8,663 nt of DNA from an uncultured Flavihumibacter sp. (GTDB taxonomy: Bacteria > Bacteroidota > Bacteroidia > Chitinophagales > Chitinophagaceae): NCBI GenBank assembly GCA_946481605.1, contig CAMLPA010000122.1, positions 1 to 8,663 on the forward strand. Reading direction: 5' to 3'. A program made the position numbers and the translations under genes. Shown piece by piece: positions 1-5,350 of the stretch. The notes below the pieces were generated by a model. The model was not told the DNA's origin. It made no database searches and saw only the letters and a list, made by a program, of their open reading frames with translations. The stretch's first letter is position 1. Each line of letters begins with the position of its first letter.

Positions 1-206
1 GTCGATTTATTGGCGTTGAAATCGTAGGAAGTTTGTTTGCCCTTCAGCAATTCGCTATCGTAAACAAATTGGGTCCCGTGTTTCTGGGTGATCTTTTTAA
101 GAGCCTCCGCAAGGGAGAGTGGTTTGGTTTGCGCTATGATCTGGGAGATACACAGGCTCATGCAAACAAATACCACGAGCACTTTTCTCAAATGATAAGC
201 AATCAT
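1..206 (-). CDS. TonB-dependent outer-membrane receptor, N-terminus only (STN domain; cut by window edge)
   Basis: This is the 5' end of a gene that continues beyond the window; 68 codons are visible. The start is the ATG at 204-206, with an in-frame TAA upstream at about 219-221. Residues 1-25 form a signal peptide: a short basic start (His-Leu-Arg-Lys), a hydrophobic core, and a likely cleavage after Ile-Ile-Ala before Gln-Thr. Residues 28-68 match the start of an STN (secretin/TonB N-terminal) domain: a leucine/alanine-rich helix (SLAEALKKIT), then a GTQFVYDSELLKG strand and loop. In Bacteroidota this domain opens SusC/FecA-type receptors that sense a substrate and signal to FecR. The gene lies directly downstream of the FecR and sigma genes on the same strand, which supports this reading. 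The plug, the barrel and the substrate cannot be judged from this fragment. Confidence 0.85.
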   Translation of the reverse strand, partial: MIAYHLRKVLVVFVCMSLCISQIIAQTKPLSLAEALKKITQKHGTQFVYDSELLKGKQTSYDFNANKS

Positions 207-252
207 GTTTGGCAATTTTTGTTAGAATGAACAATGGGTGGACCACTACATC

Positions 253-274
253 CCCGCTTCGGCCGAAAGCCGGG
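253..274 (-). other. Imperfect GC-rich stem-loop between fecR-like gene and receptor gene
   Basis: Read on the minus strand, CCC(G)GCTT pairs with AAGCGGG around a 7-base TCGGCCG loop, giving seven pairs with one bulged G. It sits in the 109-base gap between the FecR stop and the receptor start, so it would lie in the 5' leader of the receptor message if the genes are co-transcribed. No T-run follows on either strand, so it is not a standard terminator. A partial attenuator or an mRNA processing/stability element is possible, but this is inference from structure alone. Confidence 0.35.
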
Positions 275-315
275 ACGCAATATGTTTACAACCGTTCAGC
301 ATCAGGTATGGTACG

Positions 316-1356
316 TTACCTGGGTCGGAGAATGATGGTGCTGTCTTTCCTGATCACTTCCGTATGAAGAACGGTTGAGAGTATGAATAAAACATCGTTC
401 AGGTTATCGTAGAGGATGGGACCTTCAATTTTTTTGGAGGCCATTTCCTCTTTTTCCAGTGCAATTTTGTAGCCGAAATTATCTTCCAGGTACAAAGCTA
501 TTTCTGCTACGGTAGGGTTACGCAATATCAGTTTGTTCTTTTTCCAGGCAGTATAATGGACCGCATTGGTGGTGTCTATTTCCTTAATGCCTTTTTGGGG
601 GTCGTACACCACCATTTGTCCCGGTACCATCCTGATGCCCCTGTGCGCCTTGTTCAAGAAGGAGAGTGCTATTTTTCCTTCTTCCAGCACCACTTCTGTG
701 ACGCCTCTCCTTTCGCGGATATCGAACCGGGTTCCCAGCACTTCCACGGTAAGCGCCCCGGTATGTACTAAGAATTTTTGTCCTGGAGTAATACTTTCAC
801 TGGTCTTCTTCACATCAAAATAGCCTTCACCTTTCAACCATACTTCCCTCGGTTGTCCAACGCTCCATTCTTTTCCGTAACTAACGGAAGAGTTCGCGTT
901 CAGCACCACTGTGGAGCCATCGGGCAGTGTTACCTGCTTTTTCATACCCAAGCCCGTGATTTCGTTTGCTTTTTCTCTTCCCCCGAAACCGCCTTCAAAG
1001 AGAAGTGTAACCGCCACTATGCCAATCACTGCTGCAGCAGCGGCCCAACGCATAATGTTGATGCGCCGTTTACGTTTCAGTTCTTCATCCGCTGCGGCTG
1101 CTAACTGCTGCAGGTGTCTGTGGTAAGCCGATTCCACCCGTTCTGGTTCGGGAAACTTTTCGCGGAACGCAAGGTGCTGCAGAAAATCACGCGCAGTTTC
1201 TACTTCAGTTTTTTTATGTGGAAAAACCTCCATGAACTCCTGCCAGAAAAGATGCTGCTGCTCGTCTGCATCTAAAACCCAATCCTGAAAGAAAGGGTCG
1301 CAGATCAGGTCTCCGCTGCCAAAGTGTTCATAGTGCTTGTGTGCCGGCTTTTCCAT
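316..1356 (-). CDS. FecR-family anti-sigma factor (FecR domain plus DUF4974 C-terminal domain)
   Basis: A 346-residue inner-membrane anti-sigma regulator, normal length for Bacteroidota FecR proteins. Residues 1-99 are the charged cytoplasmic part that would bind the sigma factor, ending in a basic stretch (Lys-Arg-Lys-Arg-Arg, 94-98). Residues 103-120 are a single membrane helix rich in Ala, Ile and Val. The periplasmic FecR domain follows (about 138-255), with the hallmark LPDGSTVVLNANSSVSY at 144-160, a GEGYFDV strand (176-182) and the VEVLGTRFDI block (204-213). Residues 276-346 match the C-terminal domain that contacts the receptor STN domain (LILRNPTVAEIALYLEDNFG and a final strand ending ILRPR). 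It lies 180 bases downstream of the sigma gene and 109 bases upstream of the receptor gene, all on one strand. This is the classic sigma, FecR, TonB-receptor order for cell-surface signalling. By family knowledge it holds the sigma factor inactive until the receptor is loaded. No ribosome-binding motif is evident before the ATG. Confidence 0.95.
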   Translation of the reverse strand: MEKPAHKHYEHFGSGDLICDPFFQDWVLDADEQQHLFWQEFMEVFPHKKTEVETARDFLQHLAFREKFPEPERVESAYHRHLQQLAAAADEELKRKRRINIMRWAAAAAVIGIVAVTLLFEGGFGGREKANEITGLGMKKQVTLPDGSTVVLNANSSVSYGKEWSVGQPREVWLKGEGYFDVKKTSESITPGQKFLVHTGALTVEVLGTRFDIRERRGVTEVVLEEGKIALSFLNKAHRGIRMVPGQMVVYDPQKGIKEIDTTNAVHYTAWKKNKLILRNPTVAEIALYLEDNFGYKIALEKEEMASKKIEGPILYDNLNDVLFILSTVLHTEVIRKDSTIILRPR

Positions 1357-1536
1357 ATCTGTATATTATGTAGTATAAAAGGTTGAAGTTTTTACCCCAT
1401 GGATTCAAAAAATATTTTTCTTTTACCTGGCTCTCCGGCGCAAGTGCTTATTATGCCTCCGCGACGCATTTCATACAACCTGTATTGTGCATGCTGTGAA
1501 GGGTTGAATACATTGTTACAAACTACCGCTATCAGC

Positions 1537-2103
1537 TTATTTCGGAAGAACGGGAAATTGAAAAAGCGCAAAGAACAATGCCGGAGTAAGGCATTCCTTT
1601 AAATGCGCGAGGCTGCGCGCCATTAATTTATAAGAGGCTTTCACCGAAATGTTCATGATCTCCGCAATGGTTTCATAAGAAAGTCCTTCATAAAACCGCA
1701 GAAAAAGGGCTTCCCGCTGACGGGGCGTGAGCTGCTCCAGGGCAGCCCGGAGCTGCGCTGAACGAACGGCATCTTCTTCTTTCGCATAAAAGATATTGGC
1801 GGAAGCGAAATCGGGCTCTTCCACGCCTTCCATGGCCACGATTTTTTTTGCTTTGGATAGTTTATTAAATAAGGAATACCGGAACGCCGTAAAAAGATAG
1901 CTGTTCAGGGAAGATGGCTCCTTCAGGATGTTCCTTCTTTTCCAGTAATCGAGGAATACGTCCTGGATGCTGTCTTCTATCAAGACACTATCCGTCGTGA
2001 ACTTGTGTCCATAGTTGAACAGTTTGGAAAAGTAGTGCGCATACAGGATGCTGTAGTCGTCCTTATCGGAAAAAGCTATGGACAATGGCTTATTCTCCGG
2101 CAT
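1537..2103 (-). CDS. RNA polymerase ECF-type sigma-70 factor (FecI-like, Bacteroidota expansion family)
   Basis: A 188-residue ECF sigma factor. Region 2 covers about residues 18-85: YAHYFSKLFNYG is the first helix, then DSIQDVFLDYWKRRN (44-58), the core-binding and -10-recognition segment, then SYLFTAFRYSLFNKL. Region 4 covers about 115-172: LEQLTPRQREALFLRFYEGL (122-141), followed by the helix-turn-helix SYETIAEIMNISVKASYKLM (142-161) that reads the -35 element. There is no sigma region 3, as usual for ECF factors. The last 15 residues (about 174-188) are hydrophobic and proline-containing and are not part of the core fold. The start is the ATG at 2101-2103. Upstream on this strand lies a TACTTTG sequence resembling the phylum's -7 box, one base short of the consensus. 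With the downstream FecR and receptor genes it forms one signalling unit. The 180-base gap before FecR is longer than usual for a tight operon. Confidence 0.95.
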   Translation of the reverse strand: MPENKPLSIAFSDKDDYSILYAHYFSKLFNYGHKFTTDSVLIEDSIQDVFLDYWKRRNILKEPSSLNSYLFTAFRYSLFNKLSKAKKIVAMEGVEEPDFASANIFYAKEEDAVRSAQLRAALEQLTPRQREALFLRFYEGLSYETIAEIMNISVKASYKLMARSLAHLKECLTPALFFALFQFPVLPK

Positions 2104-2212
2104 CGCAGGTGAACATTTCTTTCATCATGTTTGGCAGCAGTTATGGGTGCAAAGTACAAAAAAGATGATAAGTGTATGCCCGACAATTATGTTGGTGTTT
2201 TTCACGAAAGGG

Positions 2213-2243
2213 CCGCAAAGGTGCACCGCTTCGTACCTCGCGG
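2213..2243. repeat. Imperfect stem-loop A in the sigma/membrane-protein gap
   Basis: CCGC (2213-2216) pairs with GCGG (2240-2243), and AGGT (2219-2222) pairs with ACCT (2235-2238). An AA/C asymmetric internal loop separates the two stems, and the end loop is 12 bases. It begins with CCGCAAAGG (2213-2221), a word found again at 2343-2351 in the second stem-loop of the same gap. The surrounding 290 bases have no gene I can support. The look is that of a degenerate intergenic palindromic repeat (REP-like), but copy number elsewhere in the genome is unknown. Confidence 0.4.
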
Positions 2244-2301
2244 ACACAAGGAGATGCTGTTTATTGTGGAGGTTCCTTTTTTGGGGTGGATGCGGGAAGC
2301 G

Positions 2302-2350
2302 CTTTTGCACTTGGGGAAAGCCGTAGCCTTAAGAGCTTTTCCCCGCAAAG
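2302..2350. repeat. Imperfect stem-loop B in the sigma/membrane-protein gap
   Basis: An inner stem pairs GGGGAAAGC (2313-2321) with GCTTTTCCCC (2335-2344), with one bulged T, around a 13-base loop containing CTTAAG. An outer stem pairs CTTTTGC (2302-2308) with GCAAAG (2345-2350), separated from the inner one by a four-base bulge at 2309-2312. That makes about 15 pairs in total. No T-run follows on either strand, so it is not a standard intrinsic terminator. It lies 44 bases downstream of the small membrane-protein gene in that gene's direction, so a 3'-end or stability role is possible. A repeated intergenic element is the main alternative. Confidence 0.45.
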
Positions 2351-2393
2351 GCCGGTGGCGCATAGTTTTGAAAGGTTGAGGGCAGGTAGGTTG

Positions 2394-2684
2394 TTACCGG
2401 GTGAGTGTTCGGGCTTGCGTGGCAGAAAATGCTTTCCTGATAAGCCACGCAAGCGTGAAAGAAGGAATAATGTCGGTACCCGGAAGAAATTCTTCGACAA
2501 AATTGAACCCTGCGCCCAACAGGCCTTTCCATCCGCCAAACATGCTCCAGAAAATAATAGACGAGACAGGCGCCCAGATCACATCGGCAAACTCACCGAG
2601 GAAAGGGATGGCATAAGTACCCATGCCGATGATATCCAGCAGTACACAGAATACCAGGGAAGGCGTGAATTTTTTGTTTGTCAT
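2394..2684 (-). CDS. Small conserved-looking membrane protein, function unknown
   Basis: A 96-residue hydrophobic protein. The chosen start is the ATG at 2682-2684 (MTNKKFTPSL). The frame stays open upstream to 2759, but that would overlap the divergent promoter and regulator start. Residues 8-28 and about 34-52 look like membrane helices, with Asp17, Glu31 and Asp34 lying in or between them. A glycine-rich linker (FGGWKGLLGAGF, 49-60) leads to NFVEEFLPGTDIIPSFTLAW (61-80), which has the feel of a conserved motif, and to a basic tail. The pattern resembles small uncharacterised membrane proteins annotated in many Bacteroidota genomes; I do not know a function. It is transcribed divergently from the AraC-type gene, with only 65 bases between starts, so the two could share an operator region. 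Confidence 0.75.
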   Translation of the reverse strand: MTNKKFTPSLVFCVLLDIIGMGTYAIPFLGEFADVIWAPVSSIIFWSMFGGWKGLLGAGFNFVEEFLPGTDIIPSFTLAWLIRKAFSATQARTLTR

Positions 2685-2710
2685 GATGGTAAGACTGTAA
2701 ATTGACCGCC

Positions 2711-2738
2711 TTGGTTGTACGCCAAAATCGTACATTTG
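2711..2738 (+). promoter_or_regulatory. Putative Bacteroidota-type promoter for the AraC-family gene
   Basis: TACATTTG at 2731-2738 is an exact match to the phylum's -7 consensus TAnnTTTG. A TTG at 2711-2713 lies 17 bases upstream and fits the -33 element. The box ends 11 bases before the chosen ATG at 2750, so the leader would be very short. The match to consensus is seen; activity is inferred. Confidence 0.5.
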
Positions 2739-2749
2739 ATTTTTGCAAT

Positions 2750-3679
2750 ATGGCCGCACCTACAAATGTATTGGATTTTTACCGGGAAATGTTCGGCGCG
2801 AACTGTGCCGACATGAGTTGCCTTTTCGATGACAAGAGCAAGCAGGACATCGGGCACTTTAATATTTTCAGTATAGGAAGTATGTACGAAGGTTGTAAAG
2901 CGAAGCCCGTCATGCCTTACAACAGGCGCACCTACTATAAAATAAGCCTGATCCACGGGAGGAACCGCGTGGAATACGCCAACAAAGTGTTAGATATAGA
3001 AGAATACGCCATATTGTTTGCCACACCGCGTATCCCTTACCGCTATACCCCGCAGGACAACAACCAGTTGGGATATTTCTGTGTTTTTACGGAAGACTTT
3101 ATGTCAAAGACGCAAACAGGCGTTTCCCTTACCGGATTGCCCATTTTCTCCCCGCAAAGCGATTTTATCTTCCAACTGAACCAGGAGCAGTTCACCGAAC
3201 TGGCGCGTATTTTCAGGAAAATGCAGGGGGAAATGAATGGCGATTACGCCTTCAAATATGACCTCATCCGGAATTATATCCTGGAACTCATACATGAGGG
3301 GCAGAAACTGAAGCCCGTTACGCCCACCCACCACACACCCAATGCGGCCCAGCGCATCTCCACGTTGTTTGTTGAACTCCTTGAAAGGCAGTTTCCCATC
3401 GAAAATACATCGCAGGTGGTACAACTGAAATCGGCCAAAGATTTTGCCGACACACTCGGGGTACACGCCAATCACCTGAACAAAGTGCTGAAAGAAACAG
3501 CCGGGAGAACCACCTCAGAAATCATCGCCGCCCGCCTGAACCAGGAGGCCAAAATCCTTTTGAAACAAACCAACTGGAACGTTTCAGAAATCGCCTATAG
3601 CCTCGGATTCAATGAACTGGCCCATTTCTCCCATTTCTTCAAAAAATTGAACCGGACCTCTCCCTTACAATTCAGGTGA
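2750..3679 (+). CDS. AraC-family transcriptional regulator
   Basis: A 309-residue DNA-binding regulator. The ATG at 2750 is preferred over an in-frame TTG at 2702, because the latter would place the -7 box inside the coding region. The N-terminal half (about 30-185) is a presumed cupin-like sensing domain of the kind seen in AraC proteins of this phylum, with SIGSMYEGCKAKPVMPYNRR (41-60) and a beta-rich IEEYAILFATPRIPY stretch (83-97). The C-terminal half carries the paired helix-turn-helix domain, about 205-309. The first motif is SAKDFADTLGVHANHLNKVL (228-247) and the second is NVSEIAYSLGFNELAHFSHF (277-296), ending in the family signature FKKLNRTSPLQFR. The ligand is unknown. The SDR gene 88 bases downstream on the same strand and the divergent small membrane gene are the natural candidate targets. 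No terminator separates it from the SDR gene, so read-through is possible. Confidence 0.93.
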   Translation: MAAPTNVLDFYREMFGANCADMSCLFDDKSKQDIGHFNIFSIGSMYEGCKAKPVMPYNRRTYYKISLIHGRNRVEYANKVLDIEEYAILFATPRIPYRYTPQDNNQLGYFCVFTEDFMSKTQTGVSLTGLPIFSPQSDFIFQLNQEQFTELARIFRKMQGEMNGDYAFKYDLIRNYILELIHEGQKLKPVTPTHHTPNAAQRISTLFVELLERQFPIENTSQVVQLKSAKDFADTLGVHANHLNKVLKETAGRTTSEIIAARLNQEAKILLKQTNWNVSEIAYSLGFNELAHFSHFFKKLNRTSPLQFR

Positions 3680-3767
3680 TTATTTGAAATTTGCAAAAAA
3701 TCCTCTTTTTGGCGCAAGGCCGGTGGTGCCAATTGTCTTCAACTTTGTAAGACAAAATCACCACAAA

Positions 3768-4532
3768 ATGGCAAATACAAACAAAACAGTACTGGTAACC
3801 GGCGGCAGCCGCGGACTGGGCAAAGACATGGCGCTCGCACTGGCAGGAAAAGGCTTCAACGTAGCGCTCACCTATCACAGCAAAAAAGATGAGGCGCAAA
3901 AAGTAGTGGCGGAAATTGAAGCAACGGGCGGAAAAGCGCTGGCGCTGCAACTGGACGTTTCCAAAACCGAAAGTTTCGATGGATTCGTTCAACAACTGAC
4001 CACAGCACTGCAAAGCGGTTTCGCCACCAGTAAACTGGACGCTTTGGTAAATAATGCCGGCGTAGGTGTTCATGCAGGATTCGAGACTACTTCAGCAGCA
4101 GATTTCGACAGTATGGTGAACATCCACCTCAAAGCGCCTTTCTTCCTTACACAAAAACTTATCCCGCATTTGAACAGCGGCAGCAGTATCGTAAATGTAT
4201 CTTCCGGCCTTACCAGGTTCAGCTTCCCGGGATACGCGGCGTATGCCACGATGAAAGGAGGCGTTGAAACGTTGACCAAGTACATGGCGAAAGAACTTGG
4301 GGAAAAGAAAATCCGCGTGAATGTGCTTGCTCCGGGCGCGATAGAAACAGATTTTGGTGGCGGCGCCGTGCGCGACAATGAAGGGCTGAACCAACAGATT
4401 GCTTCCCTTACCGCACTGGGTAGAGTAGGTTTGCCCGATGACATCGGCAGTGTGGTAGCCTTTCTTTGCAGCGACGAATCCAAATGGGTGAACGCACAAC
4501 GCCTTGAGGTGGCAGGCGGAATATTTATTTAA
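3768..4532 (+). CDS. Classical short-chain dehydrogenase/reductase (SDR), FabG-like
   Basis: A 254-residue cytoplasmic NAD(P)-dependent oxidoreductase of normal length for classical SDRs. Its features are the Rossmann glycine motif TGGSRGLG (11-18), Asp63 in the adenine-binding LDVS block, NNAG (95-98), Asn118, catalytic Ser146 in NVSS, and the Tyr159-x3-Lys163 pair in YATMK. PGAIETDF (189-196) is the usual PG motif, followed by the substrate-loop region. The end, LEVAGGIFI, matches the typical VDGG-type C-terminus. The start MANTNKTVLVTGG places the glycine motif at the standard distance; the frame is open upstream to 3684, but that stretch lacks SDR character. A CAACTTTG at 3740-3747 differs by one base from the -7 consensus, so the gene may have its own promoter. 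It follows the AraC-type regulator, which often controls such genes. The fold is FabG-like, but the substrate cannot be read from the sequence and no fatty-acid genes lie nearby. Confidence 0.93.
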   Translation: MANTNKTVLVTGGSRGLGKDMALALAGKGFNVALTYHSKKDEAQKVVAEIEATGGKALALQLDVSKTESFDGFVQQLTTALQSGFATSKLDALVNNAGVGVHAGFETTSAADFDSMVNIHLKAPFFLTQKLIPHLNSGSSIVNVSSGLTRFSFPGYAAYATMKGGVETLTKYMAKELGEKKIRVNVLAPGAIETDFGGGAVRDNEGLNQQIASLTALGRVGLPDDIGSVVAFLCSDESKWVNAQRLEVAGGIFI

Positions 4533-4540
4533 GTTGAAAC

Positions 4541-4572
4541 AAAAAAAGGGGCGCATCTTTCTATACGCCCCT
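4541..4572 (-). terminator. Intrinsic terminator for the PepSY-like gene
   Basis: A 7-base-pair perfect stem, AGGGGCG (4547-4553) with CGCCCCT (4566-4572), has a 12-base loop. On the minus strand it is followed by a run of seven T (the A-run at 4541-4547; the last of these bases also closes the stem). On the plus strand no T-run follows, so polarity favours the leftward gene that stops at 4605. It lies in the gap where that gene converges with the plus-strand SDR gene. Confidence 0.8.
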
Positions 4573-4604
4573 ACCCATTGGGTTAAACACTCGGAATAAG
4601 TAGC

Positions 4605-5042
4605 TTAAATCTTATTGTATTTCTCCACCAGTTCATTTTCTCCGGCAGGATTAACTTTTACAGTGTACCAATGCTTCGCATCCTGCATTTTCACGAAGTA
4701 CGCAGTGGATTCGCCCACAGTAACTTCAGTAACGCCAAATACTTCTTTTCCTTTGTAGTTTCTTGCCAATCCCTTACGGAGGTTAGTGGGAAGGCCATCT
4801 TCTTTGTAGTAACGGATGGAATGTTTGAATTCACCTTCAGCCGTGAAGCTGGCTACCACCTTCACTTCCCTGTTGTAGAACGTGGCGGTGAAGTTGCCCT
4901 TGTCTTCGCTCCATTGCACATTGTGCACAGCGCCAAACAATTCTTTGAAACTTGTTTTTACTTCGTCTGTAATGGGAAGATCAGCGGCTTTGGCTGTGGC
5001 GAAGGAGATCACTACGGCGAGTGACAGGATGAGCTTTTTCAT
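4605..5042 (-). CDS. Exported PepSY-like (BLIP-like fold) small protein
   Basis: A 145-residue protein with a clear signal peptide: MKK, a hydrophobic core at 4-15, and probable cleavage after Ala-Lys-Ala-Ala near residue 20. The mature part reads as two similar alpha/beta repeats. The first has helix TDEVKTSFKELFG (25-37), then NVQWSEDKGNFTATFYNREV (41-60) and a VVASFTAEGEF strand. The second has helix LPTNLRKGLARNYKG (84-98), then VTEVTVGESTAYFVKMQD (104-121) and a WYTVKVNPAGE strand. This layout is that of the PepSY-like family (related in fold to beta-lactamase inhibitor protein), common as small periplasmic or secreted proteins in Bacteroidota. Their biochemical role is mostly unknown; binding to another protein is plausible but unproven. 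The gene stands alone, with a 3' terminator and a 308-base gap upstream. A TACTTTTA on this strand (5084-5091) resembles the -7 box with its last base changed. Confidence 0.85.
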   Translation of the reverse strand: MKKLILSLAVVISFATAKAADLPITDEVKTSFKELFGAVHNVQWSEDKGNFTATFYNREVKVVASFTAEGEFKHSIRYYKEDGLPTNLRKGLARNYKGKEVFGVTEVTVGESTAYFVKMQDAKHWYTVKVNPAGENELVEKYNKI

Positions 5043-5350
5043 GATAATTTGTTTTTTGTTTTAAATGGCTTTGTAATACGATGTAAAAGTAGCGTTCCGT
5101 TGTTCCGGTATTTTTGTAATTGGGAGGAACGGAAAGAAAATGATTTATTGCTTGTATTAAACCCGGCAATTTGAACTTAATCTATGCCGTTCATCACAAC
5201 GAAACCCTTACAGATCGTGCATTTACACCGCCTGTGGATTGTTACACGTTCCAGGGTTAAGTGATCGTTAAAATAGAGATATGCACTCACTAGATAATTT
5301 TATCAGCCCGGCGGAAATCTCCATATTTGTAAAACATTAAAACGACCGCC
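5043..5350. other. 308-base divergent intergenic region with weak regulatory signals
   Basis: No coding region or RNA gene is supported here. It separates the divergent starts of the PepSY-like and cystathionine-synthase-family genes. Visible signals are weak. CGTTCC at 5093-5098 and GGAACG at 5126-5131 are inverted, next to a GTTCCG direct repeat (5094-5099, 5102-5107). AACCCT (5203-5208) pairs with AGGGTT (5253-5258). A GATAA-TT-TTATC dyad lies at 5293-5304. CATATTTG (5322-5329), one base off the -7 consensus, ends 21 bases before the enzyme's ATG. I looked for a SAM-I riboswitch core and did not see one. Confidence 0.4.

Noticed and set aside
2261..2539. Minus-strand frames of 67 to 92 residues overlapping the end of the small membrane gene
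   Set aside because: They are out of frame with the hydrophobic, motif-bearing protein and show no signal peptide or domain.
2172..2705. A 177-residue plus-strand frame through the sigma/membrane-protein gap
   Set aside because: The translation is Arg/Gly-rich with no recognisable motif, and its second half is antisense to the small membrane protein. It is best explained by a GC-rich palindromic gap.
2702..2749. A TTG start adding 16 residues to the AraC-type regulator
   Set aside because: It would put the consensus TACATTTG promoter box inside the coding region. The ATG at 2750 gives a normal N-terminus.
5043..5350. A SAM-I type riboswitch before the cystathionine-family gene
   Set aside because: No conserved SAM-I core sequence or four-helix layout is visible by eye; an Infernal run would be needed to exclude rarer classes.
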